Under the pieces are notes generated by a model. That model was not told the DNA's origin. It searched no databases and saw only the letters and a program-made list of their open reading frames with translations. Source: Myxococcales bacterium (GTDB lineage: Bacteria; Myxococcota; Myxococcia; Myxococcales; Myxococcaceae). Taken from it: a DNA stretch of 64,000 bases. Position numbers and translations under genes: made by a program. Location of the stretch: the NCBI GenBank assembly GCA_016191815.1, contig JACPVI010000057.1:120570-184569 (forward strand), in the 5' to 3' direction. This document shows positions 18,801 to 25,843 of the stretch, piece after piece (the first letter of the stretch is position 1; each line of letters begins with the position of its first letter).

Positions 18801-19450
18801 TCAGGTTCCTCGAGCTATCCCCCGGACAAGTCGCCCGAGGCAACGAGCTCACCCTCACCTCCGGCGAGCTCGAGCTCCACGAGATGATCGGCCAAGAGTT
18901 CCAGCTCGAGGTCGTCGCCGACGCCGGCTGGGACTCGGTCAGCACATCGGTGGGAGTGAGGGTCTCCGTCGAGCAAGACTTCATCGCCGTCGAGCACCGC
19001 ACCGATCCCCCGATCGCCTCGGAGGCCACGGTGCTCGGGATGACGCTCCTCATCACCAACCGGACTCCGCAGGTCTTCGAGCGGAGCTGCGACGTGAAGA
19101 ACCTCGTCCTCCACGAAGAGCTCGACGGCCTGCGCTACGTCCCGGGGACCGCCAGGCTGCGCGGCCAGCCGGCCGAGGCGAAGCAGGACGGCGACTTCCT
19201 CTACGTCTCCATCCCCTCGCTGGAGGCCGGAGAAACCGCCAAGCTGACCTACATGGCGCGGCCTCCGCTCCTCGGCAAGCCGAAGCCGCATGGTCGGGTC
19301 CTGATCAACGGCGTTCCAGTCTCCGGGAAGGACCGAGGCATCGGCGCCCCGGACCGCCGGCCAGTCTGCGGCTGCACGGCCGGCGATGGTCTCACACTTG
19401 CCGCGGGCGCCGCGCTCCTCGCCCTGTTGCGGCGCCGAGCGCGCGGGTGA
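15842..19450 (+). CDS. Giant secreted beta-domain protein with MYXO-CTERM-like tail
   Basis: A 1202-residue protein whose ATG lies one base after the previous stop. It has a signal peptide (MRRWLPLLVPLVLAAAAARA), an N-terminal region of about 400 residues with propeller-like repeats, several Ig/fibronectin-like modules of about 100 residues containing paired cysteines (SPGAGGCAPASYDW, SSVGGCPPLGYAW), a DUF11-like module near residues 1060-1150, and a C-terminal CGCTAGDG, hydrophobic segment, RRRARG tail like MYXO-CTERM. It is notably Asp-Ala-Gly rich (repeated DAG). Together with the two upstream genes it probably forms a cell-surface or extracellular matrix complex. Confidence 0.75.
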   Translation: MRRWLPLLVPLVLAAAAARADWFQLSVPGLPYDVQVHDAGHLVVATSQVAQSIGVSDAGVVTLRGTLLPPDPTIFAGAFEAPNGCLAALEELDSWFVWQPGCGSKYAINLGRLGTGMRRTSRGGAYALTFDLAGSGDLAYERDGGSETNWVQAASVMSSDRPRALGVISLGNDDFAMFAAADINAHLSVARNEQFLHAFMRGSLAGDYPRDVLLYDNAGVPGALVVESDAGLSWVGDVSSASALFDPVVLQPPATVVGVGFTLEGGDTSAGLGHGLVTARDTGGTAFFGAVPDPSKPGRAWIQRAGPAFALPADAGRVACIASRFCAVLMDSDGGVPNVLAYWNNNPAVPSPTATYSLSPGQTLPVTVAVQDLDEDPVFVSWATPDGGSYSELAVVRTDVEGRAVDLTAVDAGFCGPTKFPFLVTASDGLAAHARTAATEVIVQRPTPANPLVNVADASVQPPSSPAFVTFVASPGAGGCAPASYDWQASPGWPAGTFFDGGSVTVPTPAVLCGPDSGVYAFGVRAVDDAGFSSGFTSISYEVLRHDLPDPPVATPSSLTLEPGGDAGVIVASAAGTGCAPQSLSWAEQTDSGFPNFRDGGFLIVYPLAQNCGPSPITADYVATASGLDGTASASPVQVTLNVRDIPDQPTVQPDAAVWQLGAGPVTFTASSVGGCPPLGYAWSELGDSGYPWFPNGGLLMVDAGPTCSSSSVVARYSVTATGDGGVSLPTEVTLTIPATDLQLAPNAGPNWSVDQDGGTVTSVASEAPGSCPALSWRWRHKSGPLFDWDAGPSASSNELQVRIPNQCDPLFGTATYGVVAIGSMVTSIETDVTVDVMEVKPNPLDQATLTVIANDRALPSRAEGSVNVQGLTCMDRRYFTIRVQLYGDAGLESEAIVDAGAPFTLYTRHACAGGNFDVVASIADSGTPVADAGVFLPGTPAGLVAVFGGSAFARCGEPLQATLQATFPEPHCNYQEVAWRIVDGGLRFLELSPGQVARGNELTLTSGELELHEMIGQEFQLEVVADAGWDSVSTSVGVRVSVEQDFIAVEHRTDPPIASEATVLGMTLLITNRTPQVFERSCDVKNLVLHEELDGLRYVPGTARLRGQPAEAKQDGDFLYVSIPSLEAGETAKLTYMARPPLLGKPKPHGRVLINGVPVSGKDRGIGAPDRRPVCGCTAGDGLTLAAGAALLALLRRRARG

Positions 19451-19480
19451 GCTCACCTCGCCCGGAAACCAAGGCCGCCG

Positions 19481-20380
19481 TCACTTCCAGGAGGCGAGCT
19501 TGCCCACCAGCTCCCGGAGGGTGGCGCGGAACTCCTTGCCGCCGACCTCGATCGCCGGAGGCTCCACCGCGGGCACCGAGGCATCGGGCTTCATCGCCGC
19601 GGTGACGACCTTCCCGGCCCCCTTCCCCTTCGCCAGGGCCACCGCCAGCCCCCCGAACGCCTCTTTCCACGCCGCTCGGAGTTGGGCCCTCTTCTCTTCA
19701 GGGAAGCTCGCCCATCCCGTGCGCAGCGCCGCCCAATCCCGCTGGACCGCTCCCAGCGCCGCCTTCTGTTCATCGGTGAAGGACTTGTACTCCGCCGCCA
19801 AGACCCGCGCGAAAGCGTCCCGATAGGCCCTGTCCAAGGAGAGCGGCTTGGTCACGCCCGCCTCCCCGACTGCAAAGGCAACCAATTCGGCGAATGCGTC
19901 GGAGGTCTGCCGGGTCAGCGGCACGTTGCCGGGAACCAACGCCTTGTTCGCCGACTCGTGCACGACCTGCGCCCACCTGCTCAACGCCTGCCCCCGGTAC
20001 CGCATGTGGAGGATCTTCACGTACTCGTCCTCCACGCTCGTGCGCAGAGCGGTCCGGTCCTCCTCGCTGTGGTTGGAAAGGTCGGCGTGCGCGGCGACCG
20101 ACTCTCCTACCAACGCCATCTCCCCCGCGTTCTTGTCCGCCCACGCCTTCTCCAGCAGCGCCTGTGCCTCGTCGCGCTGCGCGCGTGTAAGCGCCACGTC
20201 CATCATCCACTCGATGTAGTCCAGGAAGTCGGAAGCGAGCTTCGGAGTGAGCTGGAGGATCTCGGTACCCGCGTCCGCGGCTGGCTTGGCGGCCGACGCG
20301 GCTCCCGCCTTCGCCTCCGGAGCCTGAGCCCTGCTGGCCATCGCCGAGAGAAGCACCACCACCGAAAGAGCGACTCTCAC
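19481..20380 (-). CDS. Secreted helical protein, function unknown
   Basis: A 299-residue protein with a signal peptide (MRVALSVVVLLSAMASRAQA), an Ala/Lys-rich linker to about residue 38, then a mostly helical domain with Trp/Tyr-rich helices (LDYIEWMMDVALTRAQRDEAQ). Similar secreted helical proteins occur in myxobacterial genomes, but I know no function. It lies downstream of the REC-DUF4388 gene on the same strand, 21 bp from its stop, so co-transcription is likely. It converges on the surface operon. No metal or catalytic motif is evident. Confidence 0.7.
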   Translation of the reverse strand: MRVALSVVVLLSAMASRAQAPEAKAGAASAAKPAADAGTEILQLTPKLASDFLDYIEWMMDVALTRAQRDEAQALLEKAWADKNAGEMALVGESVAAHADLSNHSEEDRTALRTSVEDEYVKILHMRYRGQALSRWAQVVHESANKALVPGNVPLTRQTSDAFAELVAFAVGEAGVTKPLSLDRAYRDAFARVLAAEYKSFTDEQKAALGAVQRDWAALRTGWASFPEEKRAQLRAAWKEAFGGLAVALAKGKGAGKVVTAAMKPDASVPAVEPPAIEVGGKEFRATLRELVGKLASWK

Positions 20381-20401
20381 TTCTCTTCCTCCGCTGCCTG
20401 G

Positions 20402-21709
20402 TCAGAGGCCATAGCTTATCCGCCGCTGCTTCCCCTCGTCGCGGCGCTCCTCCAACACCCCCATTAGCTCCAACCCGAGCAGGGTGGCCAGCGCCTCCTT
20501 CTCCGGCAGGTCGGCGAGCGTGAGGAGGTCCTCCACCGTCTTGCTCCCATCGGCGTGGGCGATGAGGGTCGCCTGCGCCCCGGAGAGCGTCAGCTCGTGC
20601 AGCGCATAGGGAGGATCCGCGGTGGGGAAGAGCCGCCGCTTCGCCTTCATCTTCTGCCGGAGCGTCATGAGCGTCTCCGTCCTCGCGACTCCCTCGAGGA
20701 TGAGCGTCCCCGGAAACACCGACAGCTTCACCAGGTCCGCCCGCTCGCTGCCCCTGGTCGAGAAGCTGTACTCCCCCTCGGCCCAAGGGAAGGTCGACCA
20801 GAGGATGTCCTTGATCTGGGCCTCCAACAGCTCCCGTCGCTTCTCGGCGGTGAAGAGCCCCAGCCTGACCATCGCCTCGCCGGTGCGGATGCCCTCTTCT
20901 TTCGCGAGGGCGGCAACCGCGTCCAGCTCCTCCTGGGGCAACAGCCCCTGCCGCGCGCAGAAGCGGGCGAAGCGCTCGCGGGCCAAGTTGGAGGCGGCGT
21001 ACACCGGCCGCCCCTCCTCGAAGTACACCACCTTGATCACTTGGCCCTGCTTGAGGACCAGCTCTCCCCGGTGCCGCGCCTGGTAGTAGGCGTTCAAGAG
21101 CCTGGGCACCGACGTCTTCGAGAGATCTCCCCCCTGGGCCCAGGCCGGCACCTCCCGGCGCCTGGGCCGCGAGGCCTTCGCCTCCGGCATCCTCGTGGTC
21201 CAGATGCGCTCCCAGTCCTCCAGCGGAGGGAGCGCCGGCGAAGACTCGGTCGGCTCGGCCGGCGTTGGCGGGCCGGGGCGGTCATCGTGAATGGCGGGAA
21301 GCTCTTGCAGCTCCTCCAAAAAGCCGGCGCCGTCGTCCGCTGCAGCGACGGAGTCCCCTCCGGCGAGCTCCTCGGCCTTGGAGAGCAAAGCCGCCATGTC
21401 GAACGGCTTTTCGAAGAATGCCTTGGCTCCGTGCTCCCGCGCCTCGTCCGCGAAGCGGTCGCCCTTGAAGACGCCGCTCATCGCGATGGCCGGCACCCCG
21501 CGCGAGTGGAGCTGGTCCAACAGCTCGCTTCCGCGCATGTCCGGCAACAGCAGGTCCACCACCGCGGCGTCGAAGCTGCCGGTCTCCAGGGCGGCCAGCG
21601 CCGCCTGGGCGGTGTGGGCGGCCCTCGCCACGTGCCCCCGGGAGCGCGCGGAGGCGGCGATGAGCGAGGCCAGCTCGGGACTGTCCTCGACGATTATCAG
21701 TCGCGCCAT
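20402..21709 (-). CDS. Response regulator with DUF4388 (PATAN) output domain
   Basis: A 435-residue protein. Residues 1-118 form a receiver domain: acidic pocket in IIVEDS, phospho-Asp in VVDLLLPDMRG near residue 52, and Lys in FFEKPFD. After an acidic, Pro-rich linker, residues about 195-320 form a DUF4388 domain (GDLSKTSVPRLLNAYYQARHRGELVL ... YFEEGRPVYAASN), which in myxobacteria and cyanobacteria accompanies gliding or gene-control regulators. The C-terminal hundred residues continue the DUF4388-associated helical region. No DNA-binding domain is visible, so it probably acts through protein contacts. It is divergent from the MshEN gene, 99 bp away. Confidence 0.85.
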   Translation of the reverse strand: MARLIIVEDSPELASLIAASARSRGHVARAAHTAQAALAALETGSFDAAVVDLLLPDMRGSELLDQLHSRGVPAIAMSGVFKGDRFADEAREHGAKAFFEKPFDMAALLSKAEELAGGDSVAAADDGAGFLEELQELPAIHDDRPGPPTPAEPTESSPALPPLEDWERIWTTRMPEAKASRPRRREVPAWAQGGDLSKTSVPRLLNAYYQARHRGELVLKQGQVIKVVYFEEGRPVYAASNLARERFARFCARQGLLPQEELDAVAALAKEEGIRTGEAMVRLGLFTAEKRRELLEAQIKDILWSTFPWAEGEYSFSTRGSERADLVKLSVFPGTLILEGVARTETLMTLRQKMKAKRRLFPTADPPYALHELTLSGAQATLIAHADGSKTVEDLLTLADLPEKEALATLLGLELMGVLEERRDEGKQRRISYGL

Positions 21710-21808
21710 CTTTGCGGGCGGAGCATACCACCCGCGCCCACACCTTCACGGTTCCGGCCGGACGATCTGCTCGACGGTGAGCGCCCGCCGAGGCCTCGGC
21801 TGAGCCCC

Positions 21809-23146
21809 ATGCCAAAGGACGTGGTACAAGCGATCGCGATGCGCCTGGGGGAGATGCTCCTTGCGGAGGGTCTGCTGAGCCGCGAAGGGCTCGAGGAGGC
21901 CTTGGAGTCGCAAGTGGTCCACGGGGGCCGGCTGGGCACTAATCTCATGGAGCTGGGGCTGGTGAAGGAGAAGGACCTCGCCCTGGTGCTGGGAAAGCAG
22001 CACAAGGTGGCCTTCGCCTCGGGAGAGATGAAGGCCGACCCTCGGGCGGTGGAGCTGATCGAGCCGCAGTTCGGCGACGACAAGGACGTGCTGCCGATGC
22101 GGGTAGATGCCACCCGAGTGACGTTGGCCACCATCAATCCGCGAGACATCGCCACGCTGGACGCGATCGCCTTCCGGGTGGGCAAGCGGGTGGTGCCGGT
22201 AGTGATCCCCGAGTTCCGGATGAACCAGCTGCTCAGGCGCCACTACAAAGCCTGGCGGCCGATGCGCGCCATCGACATGGACACGGTGCGTCCCGCGCGT
22301 ACGCTTGCCCCCAAGGGCCAGGAGAAGGAGAAGGTCGGCGACCTGATGAGCGAGGAGGAGTTCCAGTCGCTCTACGCGAAAGCCCTGGAGGGTGACACCC
22401 CGGCCGCGGGAGCGGAGGAAGAGGAAATCGTCGGAGTGGAGGTGACCGAGCCGGAGTCCTCCCCGCTGGCGGCCGCTCCTCACTCCGCGCCACTTCCTTC
22501 CGCCGCGCCACCTGCCCGGCCGCCTCAAGCGCTCCCTCCGCGGGCAGCGGCAAGGCTCACTCCGACGGGCACTCCCGCCGCCCTGTCTCAGAAGCTTCCC
22601 CGGGTCGCCGAGCCGATCCCCGAGGCTCCGGGAGTGGCGGCCTCGGAGCTGCCGCCAGCGCCGCTCTCCTTCCCCGAGGCGCAGAAGCTGCTCCAGGCGA
22701 GCAACGATCGGGAGGACGTGGCGCGGACGGTGCTCCGCTTCGCGCTGGGGAAGTGGAAGCGGGTGCTGTTGCTCTCGGTGCAGAGGGACCTCTTGACCGG
22801 TTGGCATGGAGCGGGGCACGGCATCCGCGAGCAGTCAGTGCGGAAGATCGGCGTCGCCTTGCGCGGGCAGAGCACCTTCAAGCTGGTGCGGGACACCCGT
22901 TCCCACTACGTGGGGCCGATGCGGAGGGACCCCGGGACGGCGGTGTTCTACAAGCTCCTGGGCGGAGGGTTCCCTGCCACCGCGGTGCTGCTCCCGCTGC
23001 TGGTCCGGGAGAAGCTGGTCCACATCCTCTACGTGGACAACGGCCCCGACCAGTTGACGCCGCCGGACGTGGGCGAGCTGCTCATCCTCTCGCAGAGCGT
23101 GGCGCGCTCGTACGAGGCGATGATGCGCCGGCGCAAGGTGGCTTGA
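21809..23146 (+). CDS. MshEN (GspE N-terminal) domain protein with C-terminal GAF-like domain
   Basis: A 445-residue protein starting at ATG 21809; upstream in-frame sequence overlaps the divergent regulator and is rejected. Residues 5-150 match the type II secretion ATPase N-terminal (MshEN) fold: LGEMLLAEGLLSREGLEEAL ... LGTNLMELGLVKEKDLALVLGKQ, a family whose paired Arg/Leu repeats can bind c-di-GMP. A Pro/Ala-rich linker follows (about 205-285), then a GAF-like domain (about 290-440). There is no ATPase domain, so it is a regulator rather than a pilus/secretion motor. MshEN plus GAF in one protein fits a cyclic-dinucleotide or co-factor sensor; the ligand is inferred, not shown. Confidence 0.78.
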   Translation: MPKDVVQAIAMRLGEMLLAEGLLSREGLEEALESQVVHGGRLGTNLMELGLVKEKDLALVLGKQHKVAFASGEMKADPRAVELIEPQFGDDKDVLPMRVDATRVTLATINPRDIATLDAIAFRVGKRVVPVVIPEFRMNQLLRRHYKAWRPMRAIDMDTVRPARTLAPKGQEKEKVGDLMSEEEFQSLYAKALEGDTPAAGAEEEEIVGVEVTEPESSPLAAAPHSAPLPSAAPPARPPQALPPRAAARLTPTGTPAALSQKLPRVAEPIPEAPGVAASELPPAPLSFPEAQKLLQASNDREDVARTVLRFALGKWKRVLLLSVQRDLLTGWHGAGHGIREQSVRKIGVALRGQSTFKLVRDTRSHYVGPMRRDPGTAVFYKLLGGGFPATAVLLPLLVREKLVHILYVDNGPDQLTPPDVGELLILSQSVARSYEAMMRRRKVA

Positions 23147-23197
23147 CCGAGCCCCCTCTCGCGCCGTGGCAGAGGGCCGGCGCAGGGGTGACTGCTC

Positions 23198-23662
23198 CTA
23201 CGGCTGTGCGGGCGATTGCGCTCGCGGCGGGCGCGGCGCTGCACGCCTTCTTCGCGGTGGCCCGTCCAAGCGCGAGCCTGGTGAGCGAACCGGCAGGCCG
23301 ACGAGCCTCGCCGCGTCGAGCATGGGCCGATCATAGCTGACCAGTGCGGTCAGATCGCTCCCAATGGCCTGGGCCGAAGCTACATGGATGGCGTCAAGGC
23401 TGCGGAGGATGCCGGGATCGAGCTCGCTCGCTGCCGCGAGGAGCATGTCGTCCAGCCGGAGGAGCCGAAGTCGTGCCAGGACCTGCTTCGCGCGATTCGT
23501 GGCTGGCCCGCCATGGAGCCGGACGGCGCGGATCACCTCCACGCGTGACAGCGCGCTCGATATCCGCTCGGCGCGGCGCCGGACGAACCGGCGAAGTGCT
23601 TCGGATTCCTGCTCGGCGATGACGAGCTTCACCACCGCCGAGGCATCGAGGTAGACGGCCAC
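23198..23662 (-). CDS. vapC: VapC-type PIN-domain toxin
   Basis: A 154-residue PIN-domain ribonuclease. The GTG at 23662 begins directly with VAVYLDASAVVKLV, carrying the first acidic metal ligand (Asp of LDASA); the others are the Glu in LSRVEVIRA and the Asp residues in SLDAIHVASA and SYDRPML. The C-terminal tail after about residue 125 is Arg/Pro-rich and longer than usual. The gene starts one base after the antitoxin stop. VapC toxins cleave tRNA or rRNA; the target here is unknown. An in-frame ATG at 23716 lies inside the antitoxin gene and would give an N-terminal tail not seen in the family. Confidence 0.85.
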   Translation of the reverse strand: MAVYLDASAVVKLVIAEQESEALRRFVRRRAERISSALSRVEVIRAVRLHGGPATNRAKQVLARLRLLRLDDMLLAAASELDPGILRSLDAIHVASAQAIGSDLTALVSYDRPMLDAARLVGLPVRSPGSRLDGPPRRRRAAPRPPRAQSPAQP

Positions 23663-23663
23663 T

Positions 23664-23939
23664 TCACCGCTCGTGTTCGCGGGCCATCGAGAGGCTAGCG
23701 CTCGGCAGCGGAACACCCGGCGAGGGCCTGAGCGGCGGCCCGAGGTCCAGGAGGTCTCCTTCCGGCTCGGTCAGTCGCATTTCCTGTCGCAGACGATCGA
23801 GGCCTCCGGTGCGAGGAAGCGGCACCCACAGCGCCACGGGCCGGCCCCGCGACGCGATCTGGAGGGTCTCACCCGCCTCGACACGCCGCAGGTAGCTGCT
23901 CGCGTTCTGGCGAAGCTCACGAATGCCCACGACGGTCAT
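23664..23939 (-). CDS. Phd/YefM-type antitoxin of the VapC pair
   Basis: A 91-residue protein with the Phd/YefM fold: VGIRELRQNASSYLRRVEAGETLQIASRGRPVALWVPL, followed by an extended C-terminal part that should wrap the toxin. It represses its own operon in this family, with the toxin as co-regulator. The ATG at 23939 abuts a 16-bp palindrome, GTGCTACATGTAGCAC (23940-23955), the obvious operator. Confidence 0.88.
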   Translation of the reverse strand: MTVVGIRELRQNASSYLRRVEAGETLQIASRGRPVALWVPLPRTGGLDRLRQEMRLTEPEGDLLDLGPPLRPSPGVPLPSASLSMAREHER

Positions 23940-23974
23940 GTGCTACATGTAGCACTTGCATCTCCAACCTGCAA
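23940..23974 (-). promoter_or_regulatory. Toxin-antitoxin operator on a leaderless promoter
   Basis: GTGCTACATGTAGCAC (23940-23955) is a perfect 16-bp palindrome touching the antitoxin ATG. Read on the minus strand, TTGCAG (23974-23969) and TACATG (23951-23946) are spaced 17 bp, with the -10 inside the palindrome. Transcription would begin at about 23939, giving a leaderless antitoxin message. A second inverted pair, TTGCA/TGCAA, lies just upstream. Confidence 0.65.
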
Positions 23975-24002
23975 GTAGCCGCCCGGCCGGGGACCGCAGG
24001 GC

Positions 24003-25811
24003 TCACTGCGCCTCGACGTTGAAGTACATCCGCTCGTGGGCGCGGACCGAGAAGGCCTGCTGCCACTTGGCCTTTCCCACCGTCACCAGGATGTGGTGGC
24101 TTCCCTCGAACACAGGGATCTCCCCGCGGATCGGCGCGGTGCCGACCTTCTTCCCGTCGATGAAGACTCCGGCCCCCTCCGGCGCGCTCACCGAGACGTA
24201 ACCCTTGGAGAGGACGATCTCCTCGCTTGTCTTTCCCGAGGCCCTCACCACCACCGCCCGCGACGCGGAGATGCCCTTGGCCTTGTCGGTGAGCCTCACC
24301 ACGTGCCTTCCCGGAGCCATCGGGCCATCGAAAGGAGAGCGGCCAACGTCCTTTCCGTCGATGGTGAGATTCACCGCAGGATCGGTGACGAGGCGGAGCG
24401 AGGGGGGCTCCAGCTTGGGTGGCTCCGGCGGTGGAGGCTTGGGCGGCTCGGGAGGAGGGGCGACCGCAAGCGGAGCGGAGGCATCGGGCGCTTCCGATGC
24501 CGAGGCGCCCGCGTCCTCCACGGCGGAGGGCTTGGGCGGCTCCGGTGCGGGGGTCGTAACAGCCGGAGCGGGAGGTGCCGGTGCCGCAGGCCGCTCGCGC
24601 CCACGGGAGGCCTGCCAGACGATCCCCGCTCCTGCGAGCAGCAGGGCGGCGCCGGCTATCCAGGTGGTGCGCGAGGAGCGCTCGCGCGGCGGAGTGCGGG
24701 GCTCGTCGTCGTCTTGCTCGACCTCGCGCTCGGGCCTCGTCGGCGGGCGGGTGGGCTGCGCCACAGGCGGCGCAACCGCCCTGTTCGGAGGCGCTGATGC
24801 CTCCGGCGGTGCGGGCTGAGGAGGCGCGGGCTGAGGAGGCGGTGCTTGCGCCGGCTCCGGTTTCTTCGCCCACTGCCTGCGGGCGAAGTCGGCGATGCCG
24901 GCGTCGATCGCCTGGCGCCGCGCGGCTCGCGTCCTCTCTCCCTCGGGGAAGAATTCGCGGAGGTAGGCGGCGAAGTCCTCGTTCGTGGGGAGGTTGCCCA
25001 TCGCCTCCTCGATCGCCTGCTTGAGCGCGAAGGCGGTGGGGAAGCGCTCCTGGGCCTTCTTCGCGGTGGCGCGGGCCACCACCTCCTTGAGCGCGGCGGG
25101 CACCTCCTCGGAGTCGATCGGCGGGAGCGGCTTGCCGAGGACGGCCTGGTCGAAGTCCGGCTCGGAGGCGAACGGGACCGTGCCGGTCAGGCACTCGAAG
25201 AGGCAGAGCCCGATCAGGTAGATGTCGGTCGGGCGAGTGAAGGCCTCGCGGCCGCCGAGGACCTGCTCCGGTGCGCAGTGCAGGCGCCTGCCCAGCACCC
25301 GTTGGCCCCCCATCTCCTTCGGGGCGAAGGTGAGCGCGCCGTAGCCCGACACCTTGCACACTCCGGCGAAGGAGACGATCAGCGTCTCGGGGCGGAGGTC
25401 TCCGTGGACCAGTGGAGAGCCGTCGTCGTTGCCCGCCTCGTGGGCGAAGTGAACGCCCATCGCCGAGTCGGCGCACACCCGCGCGGCGTAGCGCGGAGGC
25501 AGCTTCTTGGTCGCCTCGAGGATGCGCCGGAGCGACTCCCCGTCGGCAAACTCCACTACCCGGGCGGTCCCCTCGTCGAGGGAGGCCATCCCCCAGACGC
25601 GGATGATGTTCGGGTGCTCGAGGGTGGCAGCGTGCTCGGTTTCCCGGCGGACGCGGGCGAGCTGCTCCGGATCGCGGGTGGCCTCGTCGGGCAACCAGAC
25701 CAGCACCACCGGGCGGGCAGTGTCCTGGTCGGAGATCTCCAGCCCGAGGAACGCGCGAGAGCCCTCTCCGGCCAACAGCGGCCCGAGCGCCTGGTACCGC
25801 GGCTTTCCCAT
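24003..25811 (-). CDS. Ser/Thr kinase-like pseudokinase with membrane segment and PEGA repeats
   Basis: About 602 residues from ATG 25811. Residues 5-265 follow the Hanks kinase fold, but every catalytic hallmark is altered: the VAIK lysine position reads VVLVW (36-39 region), HRDLKxxN is HGDLRPET (136-143, Lys and Asn replaced), and DFG is SGYG (155-158). A Pro/Ala/Glu-rich linker, a single membrane segment (about 360-378) and a further Pro-rich linker follow, then two tandem PEGA-like beta domains outside the membrane (about 455-600). PEGA modules bind envelope components. The most likely role is a scaffold or allosteric partner of an active kinase rather than an enzyme. Start and domain calls are confident; loss of activity is inferred from sequence. 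Confidence 0.82.
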   Translation of the reverse strand: MGKPRYQALGPLLAGEGSRAFLGLEISDQDTARPVVLVWLPDEATRDPEQLARVRRETEHAATLEHPNIIRVWGMASLDEGTARVVEFADGESLRRILEATKKLPPRYAARVCADSAMGVHFAHEAGNDDGSPLVHGDLRPETLIVSFAGVCKVSGYGALTFAPKEMGGQRVLGRRLHCAPEQVLGGREAFTRPTDIYLIGLCLFECLTGTVPFASEPDFDQAVLGKPLPPIDSEEVPAALKEVVARATAKKAQERFPTAFALKQAIEEAMGNLPTNEDFAAYLREFFPEGERTRAARRQAIDAGIADFARRQWAKKPEPAQAPPPQPAPPQPAPPEASAPPNRAVAPPVAQPTRPPTRPEREVEQDDDEPRTPPRERSSRTTWIAGAALLLAGAGIVWQASRGRERPAAPAPPAPAVTTPAPEPPKPSAVEDAGASASEAPDASAPLAVAPPPEPPKPPPPEPPKLEPPSLRLVTDPAVNLTIDGKDVGRSPFDGPMAPGRHVVRLTDKAKGISASRAVVVRASGKTSEEIVLSKGYVSVSAPEGAGVFIDGKKVGTAPIRGEIPVFEGSHHILVTVGKAKWQQAFSVRAHERMYFNVEAQ

Positions 25812-25843
25812 CGGCCCCGACTGTAGGCGCGAAACGGCGGCTG

